Of a stretch of DNA of 64,000 nt, positions 53,140 to 64,000 are shown piece after piece. Where the stretch lies: assembly GCF_032362555.1 (NCBI RefSeq), contig NC_083514.1, positions 2,713,001 to 2,777,000 of the forward strand, in the 5' to 3' direction. How positions within the stretch are numbered: the first letter of the stretch is position 1; every line of letters starts with the position of its first letter. The notes beneath the pieces are model-generated. The model worked only from the letters and a program-made list of their open reading frames with translations. It was not told the DNA's origin and searched no databases. Position numbers and translations under genes: made by a program. The DNA comes from Amyelois transitella (lineage: Eukaryota > Arthropoda > Insecta > Lepidoptera > Pyralidae).

Positions 53140-54924
53140 TTAAACGTTGGAGCGACGACGTGGCCGCGCACGTTCGTGTCCCTTTGTGCGCACGTAGGGC
53201 TTCGTGTGCGAGCGCGGGGCTCCCGGCGCCGGCCCGAAGTGGCGCACAGCCTCGCGGGCGTTGCGGCGACCCTGCACCAACACTGTCTTGCGGCCAGTGG
53301 GCGCGCGGAGAGCCAACTGATCAAATGTCAGAATCTCACCTGAAATATAAATAAACATTAATTTTTTGCCTTCTGCTCCTCCCAACACACAATCAAACAA
53401 AATTTTGCATGCATATTTTACTGTGTCAACTCAGCAAATGCCTAAATGCTATTGGCCCACATTCAATTGTAATAACTAAATAATTACTGAATAATTCAGC
53501 CCTTGCCCTTGTATTAAACCCCTTTATATTTTTGATCAAGTTGAAATGTCTACAAGTTTTTTATTAGTTCAGATTTTCTTATTTTTGATTTTATCCTGAT
53601 ATCTTGATCAAATTAAGGACATCCTGGCAAAGGGTCAGGTCAAGAGTACCTGAAAACGCCGAGCTTGCATGAAGAGATTTATTAATGTGGATGAAGCAAA
53701 GTATGCAGATCATGGCAAGTAATGTAGTCTCTGCCTACCCCTCCGGGAAAAAGGTGTGATTTTATGTACGTATGTATCTCAAAATATTATTTTAGTGGAT
53801 AAATATGATGTTATTCAAAACCAATAAATAATGTGTCATTTGTGTGAAACAGCTCTCTAGTGTAAATTTAGGATTTATATATAACAAAACAAATAAGAAA
53901 ATGCACAAAATATTAGTGATTTCCTTGCATCAATGTAATTTTTTTGTGCCAAGTTCTAATTAGAATTCTAATTAGTTCAATTGAACATGATTTCCTTAAA
54001 TAAATGAAACTTTTTGAAGATCCTACAATAGCCAACAACCAAATAAATGTTTTCTTGAATCTTCAAAATTCAAATTCTGGTGGTATTGGTTAAGAAAATA
54101 AGATAGCTTGTGCAAACGGCTTATAGCTTCATGGCTGGAAACCTGTCTATGTGATTCCCAATACATAGTGCGAAAATGAGCTTGTATATTTTGTTTATTA
54201 TTTGTTATCTCTTAATTTTGTGATACATGCTCATAGATATGACATAGAATTAATCCCGAATTATCCTGATTCATATGTGTGAAGCAGCGGGTTTCCTACA
54301 AATACTACTTACATTACTAATAATCATAAACAAACCTCCAGCAGCCAAGATACGGGCGCGAGCCTTTTCAGTGACATGAAGAGCAGCCACTGTCATTTTA
54401 GGGACTGTGTACAGCCTGACATCATTGGTGACTGTGCCGACTACAACAGCGATCAGACCCTCGCGAGTGGGCTTCTTCATGTGACGAGCCAGGCGGGACA
54501 GTGAGATTGGAGGCCGGTTAATGCGGCTCATGAACAAGCGGCGCAGAACGATCGTGTTGAACTTAGAGTTCGTACGCCTGGCCAAGTACCTGTAAAGCTG
54601 TCAACAAAAATTTGAGGTTATGATACCGTTTTATCAACAAAACAACTACTACCTGTCCTATTTAAGGACTATAATATAACAAGCAAAAAGAAATAGATTT
54701 ACTTACTTTTACAAGCAATCTCAAGTATACATCTTGAGACTTTACTTCCGTGCGCCTTACTTTTCTATCGTGTTTGTGATTGATGTCGATACCCTGAAAT
54801 AAAGAAAAGAACCCATACTGAATACACTGGTTTCATGGCAATTACACGTAAACTTTCACTGCACTTCATTTTCACTGAGATTTTAACAGATTTATTTAAT
54901 TTTCTCATTTACGAAACTCACCAT
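53140..54924 (-). CDS. RpL18: 60S ribosomal protein L18 (eL18)
   Basis: Structural protein of the large ribosomal subunit. Four exons on the minus strand: 54924-54922 (ATG only), 54793-54707, 54597-54336, 53339-53140. All splice sites are GT-AG and phases close to 183 aa, within the family's usual 183-188. The protein starts [19 protein letters not shown] and ends in the arginine-rich tail of eL18 ([13 protein letters not shown]). Internal landmarks are [19 protein letters not shown] and [12 protein letters not shown]. The start codon stands alone in its coding exon, so translation depends on intron 1 splicing. A pyrimidine run, CTCTTTTT, lies ~16 nt upstream (54947-54940), consistent with a 5'TOP mRNA. 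Intron 3 (~1 kb) holds a LINE tail. The upstream neighbour KLHL10 is head to head at ~810 bp. Confidence 0.96.
53613..53780 (+). mobile_element. LINE 3' end, family C, in RpL18 intron 3
   Basis: AAGGACATCCTGGCAAAGGG, CGCCGAGCTTGCATGAAGAG, then GATTTTATGTACGTATGTA. Confidence 0.7.
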
Positions 54925-55736
54925 CTTGACAGCAGGATTAAAAAGAGACCATAGACAGACAATAAAGAAATTGACAGCACGAAATTTGACAGCTGGTTGT
55001 ATATGATAATGTTGCCAGCTTACCCCATTGAAATTCTGAATATTATGAGGAACCGCAAATAACAACCATATGAATATGATGGTTCAGCCCACTTCTAAGG
55101 GAAGTCAAGGCGCTTACGCAAATACTTCATTCGTTTACGTTCACAGGACTCCAGAGACTCCGAAGCATTAGCATCGTCTTCTTCACCACAAAAAATTTTG
55201 TATTCATATTAAGTACTTTTCTGAATTTTGTATTCTAAACTGATATGGGTAGAAGCACATTAAAAATTTAAAGAGTAAATGATATCAAATTACACGTCTT
55301 TATTCCTTACGGGGTAGAGAGATCCCAACAGTCTCAAAAGACCTCCACATTTCACTTTCAAAGAGCAAAACATTTATAGTGAAACTGGGAACATATAACT
55401 TTCTAGTTTGAATAGTCAATCAAAGCACACAAAATCGAAAAGATGTTTCACGTAGTGATTTCACTGAACTCAAACGATTTTCTTCCTCATTTCTGCATGC
55501 AAAATAAACTGCAATTTGTAATGTTTTTACAGTTTTAAACTGTGCATTTTTTTAAATTATCTTAATATAAGTTATAAGTAGGTACTTTCAGTTGTTTAAA
55601 TTACAGGCAGACTATAAGAAATAAACGAAATTCCGTCATATTTGAACAGTGTCAGAAAGAATTGAAAATGTCGCTGCCTCGCCAAGCCTGTCATCGCGAC
55701 AGATAACAAGTTTCGACCGCCGTTTTTTCGAAAGGG
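54925..55736. promoter_or_regulatory. Shared intergenic region, RpL18 and KLHL10
   Basis: About 810 bp between divergent start codons. It includes a degraded element A fragment on the minus strand at ~55293-55350 (ATTCCTTACGGGGTAGAGAG). No TATA box stands out. Confidence 0.45.
54940..54947 (-). promoter_or_regulatory. Candidate 5'TOP tract of RpL18
   Basis: CTCTTTTT on the minus strand about 16 nt before the ATG. Ribosomal protein mRNAs usually begin with a C followed by pyrimidines (established). Placing the transcription start here is inference and needs 5' end data. Confidence 0.4.
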
Positions 55737-58700
55737 ATGGAATTTAATACGAAACATAGAAAATTATCCAAAAACAAAAATTCTGTTCGTACTCCCGCAG
55801 CCACCAAACAACGTTTAACAAAAAAAAAGACAGTAGCTCGAAAACGAAAATGCGTGTGCCTTCCTGAAAATTATTCGGTAGTAGAATTCCCATCAATATG
55901 GAATGAACTGCGTCAGAATGGCCAACTGTGTGATGGAAAAATTGTATGTAGGGATATGAAATCAATACGAGTGCACAGAGCAATACTTTCGGCCGTTAGC
56001 CCATATTTCAAGGCAATATTTGTAAATTCGTTGAAAAAAGGAGAACCGGAGGAAACTGAAATATTCGTGGATGTCCCAAGCTGCTACATGAGTCTCATTC
56101 TTGATTACGCTTATACAGGTACCTGTACGGTAACGGCCGAAAATGTAGAATATTTGTTACCCTATGCCGACCAATTCGACATCGTCGGCGTTATACAGCT
56201 GTGCTGTCAATTCCTTCTGCAGGAGTTACGGCCGCATAACTGTCTTGGAATATTCAAATTTGCTAGATATTATTTTTGTGGAGAGCTTGAAAAGAAGGGG
56301 AAGTTGTATATAAGGCAGAATTTTAGCAGAATACTTAAGGAATGTAATGAATTTAAATCATTATCTTATGATGAACTTGAAGATATTCTGAGGGATGATG
56401 AATTGAATGTTCGTAACGAAGAAATAGTATTCCAAGCAGTTAAAACTTGGGTTGAACATGATTTGGAAAATAGAAGAAAATATATTCCATCACTACTGGC
56501 GTGCGTGAGATATGGTCATATAAGTTATAAATATTTCAAGTCAAAAATTTTACAATGGCAGCCAGTGATAGATGACGAGGTAGGTATACAAAAAATGAAA
56601 ACTTTTCTGTAGAAATCTATTAATTTGTTAGTCATTTAAAATTGGTTTGTTTCTAGAAATGCCAAGAAGCACTATATCCAGCTGTGGTATTCCTGACAGT
56701 TTTAGATTCAAGGCCTGGTACAGAAGCCGATCTAAATGATCCCTTAGCACGACCACGTATTCCCTACGAAGTACTGTTTGCTGTTGGAGGCTGGAGTGCC
56801 GGAAGTCCAACAAGTTTCGTCGAAACATATGACACAAGGTGCGTAGAAAAGTGATACGCAAGCCTTCTGACCAAACTCGCTCCAAAACTACTTTCATTCT
56901 TACACGCGTGCTTTCTTGGAAGTAGATTCGGGAAAGTAGGCACTGGGGAAAAGTGGGGAAAGAGGGAAAACATTGGGGGAATGGGACATTCAAGGAAATG
57001 GACGTTAGAAACCGACTGAACATTCCGGTAATAAGACCTAATGTGCCGAGAGGTTCATATGTTGCATTTTATTGGCATAATATCATGATTGGGTTGTTTT
57101 TTATAAAAGGGAAGTCAAAAAATTTAAAGAAAGTTTTTTATTCTTTGCTCAATACAGTTATCGCCATTGTCATCCATCTTTATTAAAAAGAAAAAATGTC
57201 TATGGTTATTTTCATTGAAAAAGGTGGGATGTTCAAAAGATTACAAAAAATTATTTTGTAAAATTATTTCTTCCGTTTTTGAAAGATAATATAAGACAGA
57301 AATGTACGTATGTCGTCTACTCTGCACACCTTTAGGAAAAGCTCCATGAAACGGGAGTTCTTAATTTTTGAGATTTCGTCTCAAGGTCGCTTATCTATCA
57401 GTGTTTTATAGGATCTATACCACCTTAGGCCTCATCTTGCTTACCATCAGGCGGATTGAGGTCAAATACACTCAAATTATAAAAAATGAGCATGACAACC
57501 TACTAAGCGACGGCGGCGGACTGCTGCGGCTGCGTGTTGGTCTATATTCCATGATATTCCCAGACAAGTCGGTACTGTCCTCCTCATTTTCCCAGGATTG
57601 ACACTTGATTACGATTGATACCGTTTTTCCTATCAGAGCTGATCGATGGTTCCTGTCAATCCACATGGACCTTACTCCTCGCGCGTACCACGGCCTGTGC
57701 TCCCTGAACAACCTGATCTACATGATTGGCGGCTTCGACGGAAGTGACCACTTCAATACAGTGAGGTGCTATGACCCTGTGGCCAACACTTGGCATGAAC
57801 GGGCGTGCATGTATCAAGCGCGGTGCTATGTCAGCGTGGTTGCTCACGGTAGTATTTTAACGAGTCTATAGTCAATTCCAATTAGTAACATCTTATTATA
57901 AAGTAGTTATTTGTTATTGTAAATGTCTGTCTCTTGCGCTTTTACTAAACCGTAGAACCGATTTTAATGAAATTAAAAATGTTCCCGACCCGAGGCTCTT
58001 TAGTGCTCATAAGCTAAACAATTTTTTTTTGTAGGGTAAAGTACATTTTCTTAGGCACCCAAGTAACCGAATCCAGTAAGTACAGACCTACAAAATATTT
58101 CAAATTTACCAAAACTTTCCGTGATTCTTTGTCAAGAAATTTGTAAGCAGTGCCGGCCCTAGCACTTGGCAGTGAAAAATTTTTGGCGCCTTTTGTCCGG
58201 CTTTAACTATCAGACTTAACGCGGTAAGGGTAAAGGTTATAAGTCGGTCTTGGCCGTGCCGCATGAGCTGCAGTGCCTGAACAAAAACGATTACTGCTTT
58301 GCGTGCGTTCACCTTTTTCAAAGTGAAATATCTAAAGTAATTTAACTAATACAAATTAGATGGACTGATCTACGCCTTGGGTGGTTACAACGGTCGCACT
58401 CGCATGTCGTCGGTGGAGCGCTATTACCCCGATAAGAATCAGTGGGAGATGACCACTTCGATGAACAAGCAGCGGTCTGACGCCTCCGCCGCTTCACTTG
58501 GAGGGAAGGTAATTTGTATAAGGAAATTAACATAACATTTTTAATTTCATACTCAAAATTACTGTGATGTACAAAAAGTTCTCATGGACAATGCAAACTT
58601 TTATGGTTCCTGAAATGTATGTTAAATGTAAGTATAGCTATAGGTTAGTTGCCCATGGCCTATAAGAAGAATTCCTAGTTTGTATATATATTTCCCTTGA

Positions 58701-61700
58701 TAAACTTTTATAATATGGGAACGGTAAGAGAAGCAGTTTGAAAGCACTAAATCAGTGTGTTTATTTTCTTAGTTGCCTTTTACGATATCCGTGAGAAAGT
58801 GTATTTGTATGCTTATGGGAAAGAGTTAAAATTTCCAAAATGAAAGGGAACCAATGTGAAACTTGTAGAAGCATGTCGCTGATAATACCTACCGCCTCTT
58901 TTTTCACGAAGTGTGTTGCTGATGATTAGCTTTTTTTTAAATAAATTATTTGAACCCCAGATATACATCGTGGGCGGTTTCAATGGGCAAGAAGTGCTGA
59001 GTTCAGCCGAAGTTTTCGACCCGGACACAAAGCAGTGGAGTTTCATCCGTTCCATGATCAGCCCTCGGTCCGGGGTCAGCCTCATAGCGTACCGGGACTG
59101 TCTGTACGCGCTGGGAGGGTTCAACGGATACAGCCGGTTGAATACTGGTTGGTTTTCCAGCTTATACTTAATTAGGTGTCACAGAGCCTTCTCGCTTCTG
59201 GATCGGGGTGGATTCTTTCCAAGGAGATAACTGGATTAAAAATTAGAATTGAGATGGTTATTGCCATGTAAATAAATATAGAACTCTGAATATTTAATGG
59301 TGCTATAATAAAGGTAGCTAGAATCGTCCTTCCATCACGATAGTGGACAAAAAAAAATAATCTATATATATAAAACTCTTCCGTTACTGAGTGACTGACT
59401 GACAGACAACGCACAGTCGAAACTACTGGTCGTAGACAGCTGAAATTTGGAATGTAGGTTCCTTGGGATATGTAGGGGAGCACTAAGAAAGGATTTTTGG
59501 AAATTCAACCCCCAAGGGGGGGAAAAGGGGTAAAAACGTTTCTATGAAAAATCTTATTCCTTGGGTTTATAAACTTGAAACTTGGCATGAACACGTACAT
59601 AGGCAAGTAAATATGTTTGACATTATAAGTTTTTTCAAACAACCCTCCAATCGTGATTTAGGGGGTGCGATTGGGTGACTGATTTATTAACGCACAGCCG
59701 AAACCGCTCGGTATAGGAGTCTGAGATTTTGAACAGAGGTTCCTTTAGTAACATAAGTGAGCACTAAGAAGGGATTTTTGAAATGTCAACCCCCAAGGGG
59801 GGGAAACGGGATAAACTGAGCCGGGGCTGCGGGAAAGTTCTAACGAGATACCGTGGCCCCGGAACGCAAAGGGCAACTGAAGGAACGAGGTGGGTTTTAG
59901 TCAGTAAAAGTCTGACACTCCCTTCCGTTCCACCCAGAGCGGGAGAGGTCATTTGATGATTTCCCATCCTTAAAAAAAAAGACTTTGTATGACAACTTTC
60001 AGTCGTCTCTTTAACATACATAATAACATACATAATTATGTACATACATGCATAACATTAATAACATCACGCCTTTAAATCCCTATTTTGTGTTAACACT
60101 ACCCATACAAACAGCTACGAAATTTATCCGCATCCATTTTCACCTAAATTCTTAACGTTAATGAGATTTACTTTTTATTATCAGGTCAACCTAATAGCCT
60201 CACATGTACGTATAACTTCGTAAGAATTTTCTTTCAACTCCTAACCGTTGAGGAGTTGTACCTTCCATCATCAGCTCATTCACATGGGATGATGACTATC
60301 AGACGCAAATACTTAAACAGATCTATGAAATTGTCAAAAACGTAATTGCCTGTAAATTTGAGGTTTGCCCTTGATTTCCCTGGAATACCATCATCAGATC
60401 CTGACTAGGTAACAACGGGACCAACTTGAAAGTATACTCTACCGAACAAAAAAAGAATCACGTAAATCGGTCCATAAATCTCGGCGTAATCGGTATGCAT
60501 AAATAAAACACCCGAATTTTATTTTCTAACTATCACGAGTTGTCTCGATGCTCGATAGATGGCGTTGGCATCGAGATAGATCGCGCTATGGTTTCGTTAC
60601 CGTCCTTTAGCTAGGTAGCGTAAAATATTTTAATTTATCGTGTAATTTTAGCAGCGCCCCTAGCGGACATACGCGAAACTACATATTACACACTACAAAT
60701 ATTTTGATTTGAAATTATTATTCGTTTGATTCATTAACTTTTAACTTGACTTATTTAACTTATTTTACTCTCTATTTCAGTTAATTTTTGATTTGTTGAT
60801 TAGATTTGATATTTTTGATAGTGATAGGTGTCGAAGTGCGAGAAGTCTTAAATATTGGTTAGTAAAAAATACGTATCAGTTGCGGAAAGCAGGATGGGAC
60901 AGGATAGGACTGGACGGGGCAGGACGGGACACAACAGGTTGGGACGGGACGGAACAGAACGAGAAGAGACGGGACAAGACGGGAGAAGCCATATGAATTT
61001 AAACCAAATATAAACATAAAACAGCCCCGCACGATACGGGATAAAAAAATGGGTGAAATTTTATGGCGTATCCTTATAATATAAATACATTTGCGCGGGC
61101 GAAGCCGCGGGCAAAAGCTAGTTCAAAATAATGTATTTTGCGATTATTTTACAATATTCGTCTAAGTTAACTACTGATGTTATAATGTTTATTTACAGTC
61201 TATTTTTCATGGTAAGTCAATACGTTTTTTTTCTATCACCAGGAGAGAAGTTCAATCCCCAAAGAGGCGGCGACTGGCAAGAGGTCACGGAAATGTTCAG
61301 CGCCCGAAGCAATTTCGCCACTGTATTGCTGGATGACATGATCTTCGTAATCGGTGGTTTTAACGGTTCGCGACTTTCTGTAGTACCTATTATTTTTATT
61401 TCAGCTATGTTGATGTTTATGCAAGTTCACAATATTTTATGAAAATTACGCAGCAACACTTTTCTGCAGGCAACAAACAGGCTATCTCTTATTTTCCCTA
61501 ATTTTTTTAGTAGATACAGAAATTGATTTGTTAATGACGATCGCCAGGTACATTTGCAGAATAGATGTTTCAAAAAAGGTTCATTTGTCACTCTTTAGCA
61601 TAGTCAACTAACTGTTTTAACCTAATACGTAACTAAAAGGATTGTCCCTCTAGGATCCACAACAATACCCCACGTGGAATGCTACGATGGCGACACCCTG

Positions 61701-61841
61701 GAATGGTATGACGCTGCTCCAATGAACCTCAACCGTTCAGCTCTGAGCGCGTGCGTGTTGGTCGGCCTTCCCAACGCACGCTCCTTCTCGTATCTAGCCA
61801 AAGCTGTCCCGGCCGCAGGCGCAGATCAGGCCCATTCCTGA
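55737..61841 (+). CDS. KLHL10: Kelch-like protein 10 orthologue (BTB-BACK-kelch, CUL3 adaptor)
   Basis: KLHL10 proteins bring substrates to CUL3 ubiquitin ligase; in flies and mammals they are needed for spermatid maturation. Seven exons: 55737-56579, 56657-56838, 57637-57848, 58360-58508, 58961-59147, 61243-61365, 61654-61841. Phases close to 627 aa. Order: a basic N-terminal extension of ~45 aa, BTB (~50-155, with LCDGKIV and VHRAILSAVSPYFKAIF), BACK (~160-275, with ADQFDIVGVIQLCCQFL), then six kelch blades with the GG pairs VLFAVGGWS, LIYMIGGFDG, LIYALGGYNG, IYIVGGFNG, LYALGGFNG and IFVIGGFNG. LNDPLARPRIPYEVLFAVGGWS before blade 1 and RSALSACVLVGLPNA after blade 6 are specific to KLHL10 rather than to the wider KLHL family. 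Intron 5 (2.1 kb) contains a transposon copy and a GGGAC minisatellite. AATAAA is at 62336. Testis expression is expected from orthologues, not shown here. Confidence 0.92.
58640..58800 (-). mobile_element. Decayed element A copy in KLHL10 intron 4
   Basis: GTTGCCCATGGCCTATAAGA and TAGTTGCCTTTTACGATATC keep the order of the element on the minus strand. Confidence 0.45.
59385..59830 (+). mobile_element. Transposon copy in KLHL10 intron 5
   Basis: CTTCCGTTACTGAGTGACTG, CAGACAACGCACAGTCGAAA, then two rounds of GGTTCCTT...CACTAAGAA...CAACCCCCAAGGGGGGGAAA. A family end motif, GCGCGGGCGAAGCCGCGGGC, appears at ~61093-61112, so the whole element may span much of intron 5. Confidence 0.55.
60887..60992 (+). 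repeat. GGGAC-based minisatellite
   Basis: About 100 bp of imperfect 5-bp units: GGGACAGGATAGGACTGGAC, GGGGCAGGACGGGACACAAC and onward to GGGACAAGACGGGAG. Within KLHL10 intron 5. Confidence 0.85.
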
Positions 61842-62335
61842 ACCGAAAATCGCAAAATACCCACAAACCTACATTAATAAAATCTTAGAAAATTCCATTT
61901 TAAATATATAACTGTTGCTAAGATTTTTCGAATGACTATCAAGAAAATTGCTGGCGGCTCTTTATCTGTGATATTTTGATTGTACAGTTATCATTTGATT
62001 ATTCTATTTTTATGTAATTATCGTAAATCATGGTTAATTAATAGTTATTTTAATGTACAGCTCTTAATCATGTTTGTATTTTATTTTTATTTAACGTGCT
62101 GTGATTCGGAAGGGGAATCGGAACCCCGCGATATTTTATTATTCAGACGCTATTTTAGCGATGGGAATGCTCGAAATTTTCAAGTCTTTTTTATTGTGTA
62201 GTTTGTGATAAATTTTTATTTGGTATTTTTGTGTATAGTTCGCGTCCGGCAAATCAGGATGGCCGCGTTTTGGATGTTTGTACGATATTGCGGTGAGCGA
62301 AACATTCGCTGTGCTGTAGTACCTGTGATATTTTC

Positions 62336-62341
62336 AATAAA
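62336..62341 (+). terminator. Polyadenylation signal of the KLHL10 orthologue
   Basis: AATAAA about 495 bp after the TGA stop. This is the first canonical signal followed by a T-rich and GT-containing stretch that I noticed. Confidence 0.45.
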
Positions 62342-62904
62342 TTGTTAAAGAAAGTTCAAAAAAATGTAAAATTTATTATTTTTATTTCGAAAAATTTACT
62401 GTACCTGATTGAAATATTGAGAAATTGACAAATAAAGAAAAACCTATCTAAATACCCATCTATTTTATTTAACCCATGACCTGTTGTTTACTCTTGCCGC
62501 AGTTTTGTATGCGATCCTCTTTATGTCAGGTTGCCTGAAAGAGATCCAACTTAGGGTTATCCCTTGATTTTCCTAGGGTTATCCATATAAAATAGTACTA
62601 CTGTTTTATATTTGTAATGTACTTCTTTAGTGAACAATAAAGCATTTATTTAGTTATTTTTCCCGGAATTCTGAAGAATCCTTGAAACGTTGATAAAAAT
62701 ACTGCTAAGGTAAGTACTGCTGCTTATTTAATATTACAATAACGGAGACACTAAACATATAGACCGGTGAAACAAAATGGGTTGTAAAATATCATACACG
62801 AAATATACTTAACAGTTTTTACAGGGCTGCGAGTATAAAGTTATAGGATCTCTTATAACATCAAAATCTGTTGAATTGAATCAATTTGATACAAACCTTA
62901 TACT

Positions 62905-63111
62905 ATGAACATGTGTGACAATGAATCAACGTATACGATGTACGACAGCGAGAGTGGCGTGCAAACGTGCGTATATTTACCACCCAAGGAGGGTTTAGGG
63001 AGACAACGGGAGGACGCCCCTCCCCCGGCGCGGCTTCCCGTCCGATCGAACCGCAAGCAAACCGGGGGCGTAGTAACCCTGCGACATTCGGGAAGTGCTG
63101 TCTCAAAATAG
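62905..63111 (+). other. Possible upstream ORF before the SDR start
   Basis: An open frame of 68 codons closes 6 bases before the SDR ATG. It has no known domain and is GC-rich in its second half. It could be an uORF if the mRNA starts far enough upstream; equally it could be chance. Confidence 0.2.
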
Positions 63112-63117
63112 ACTAAA

Positions 63118-63210
63118 ATGGAGCTGAAAGGAAAGGTGGCCCTCATCACGGGGGCATCAGCCGGCATCGGACTCGCGTACAGCGAAGAATTACTGAAACA
63201 AGGAGCTAAA
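63118..63210 (+). CDS. Short-chain dehydrogenase/reductase, first exon only
   Basis: Opens with a classical SDR Rossmann start: GKVALITGASAGIG has the TGxxxGIG cofactor loop at residues 11-18, and the run AYSEELLKQGAK completes the first helix. The exon ends at AAA followed by GTGAGT (phase 0). The rest lies beyond the window or in exons I cannot identify in the final 790 bp. The AAAATGG start context is good. The family includes 15-hydroxyprostaglandin dehydrogenase-like and alcohol dehydrogenase-like enzymes; 31 residues do not allow a substrate to be named. Confidence 0.8.
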
Positions 63211-64000
63211 GTGAGTCATCATTTTATATTATTTTATCAATTCTTCGAGTTCAAGGTAAATAACTGTTGAATGAAGTGTCTGGAAGCACGCCAAGCAGTG
63301 CAAAAGCATGCATGCTCCGCCAATTGATGAGGAAATCCGTTTTTCCGACCGGCATTGCGTATTGATTTTTGCCGGCGCCCCGTAGTAGGGTGATCGCTTT
63401 TTCCTTTTAACTTTCTTTGTTACGTTTAACACAATTACCAACGAATTTAATCATAATCTGTAGAAATTATTTGCCATTGGCTAATTTTTCCTTGAAATAA
63501 TGTATAATCCATTGTAATAAAATAATGAAGGACTTTCATATTCTATTTAGTAGATATCATCATTGTATATTTTGATAAAATGGAATACTATATCTAATTC
63601 GCAAAGTTACGAGATATTTTCAACAATGTCTGCACGATTACAGTTTGTATTGATTTTATGCTAAGACTAGATTTTGCGTGGAGCTTCGTTCCCATGGGAA
63701 TTTCCAGGCAAAAGTTATAGGTATATGTAACATATAATGTTACCCTGAATGTCTATTCTATCTCTGTGCTTAATTTTGTCAAAAACGGTTCAGAAGTTTA
63801 GAGTTCATTCGTTACAAACAAAAAATACAAATCTTTTCTCTTTATTATATTACTAGCGACCCGCCCGGCTTAGCACGGTTAACATTTATATATATATATA
63901 TATATCTAAACCTTCCTCAGAAAGCCCTCTTCCTAACATTTAAGACAGGAACAAAACCGGTGATCTTATAGTAAAGCGTATTGGTTCCAAAAGTTTCCGA
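63211..64000. other. Start of SDR intron 1
   Basis: A family D fragment runs 63655-63890 (TTTTGCGTGGAGCTTCGTTC, CTAGCGACCCGCCCGGCTTA), then a short (TA)n at ~63889-63906. No second exon recognised. Confidence 0.45.

Noticed and set aside
53133-53400. Extra small proteins over RpL18 exon 4
   Set aside because: Off-frame or antisense readings of the arginine-rich RpL18 tail.

Overview
The window reads as nuclear DNA of an insect, most likely a moth or butterfly (Lepidoptera). It is AT-rich, its genes have short exons split by GT-AG introns, and it is crowded with interspersed repeats that I recognise as typical of lepidopteran genomes. These include a ~260 bp element running from GTGCCGTGTGGTTCCCGGC to an (ATGT)n tail, a LINE 3' end with the same kind of tail, and a tRNA-headed SINE with box A and box B. 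The protein matches are from memory of the families; no search was run.

Positions 1-23.1 kb and 25.35-29.1 kb hold no gene I can support. They are intergenic or deep intronic DNA built largely from repeat copies: element A on both strands, LINE tails, SINEs and MITE-like inverted repeats. At 23170-25349 sits a compact, nearly intact LTR retrotransposon of the BEL/Pao type. It has 212-bp LTRs differing at one base, a 5-bp target duplication (TACAT), a tRNA-Arg-type primer site and one long ORF. That ORF joins gag and the start of the protease in frame to the last part of integrase; reverse transcriptase, RNase H and most of integrase are missing.

From 29.1 to 62.3 kb is a dense cluster of conserved genes. 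PRMT7 (protein arginine methyltransferase 7) runs leftward from 41046. Its exons 4-8 are present twice in tandem (35328-38749 and 30543-33520), inside a ~4.8-5.0 kb duplication whose left breakpoint lies beyond the stop codon and whose right breakpoint lies in intron 3. Cytochrome c1 (41947-47712, +) is head to head with PRMT7. Folliculin (49202-52744, +) converges on ribosomal protein L18 (53140-54924, -). RpL18 is head to head with a six-kelch-repeat BTB protein, the KLHL10 orthologue (55737-61841, +). The first exon of a short-chain dehydrogenase/reductase (63118-63210, +) starts at the right edge and runs out of the window.

The genes do not form one pathway: they cover arginine methylation, respiratory complex III, Rag/TOR and lysosome signalling, the ribosome, and a spermatid CUL3 ubiquitin adaptor. 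The points of most interest are the in-frame duplication of the PRMT7 C-terminal half (real, or a haplotype retained twice in the assembly), the gag-PR-integrase-tail fusion in the mini BEL/Pao element, a 46-bp perfect palindrome inside a repeat copy, and a pre-miRNA-like hairpin in PRMT7 intron 2.
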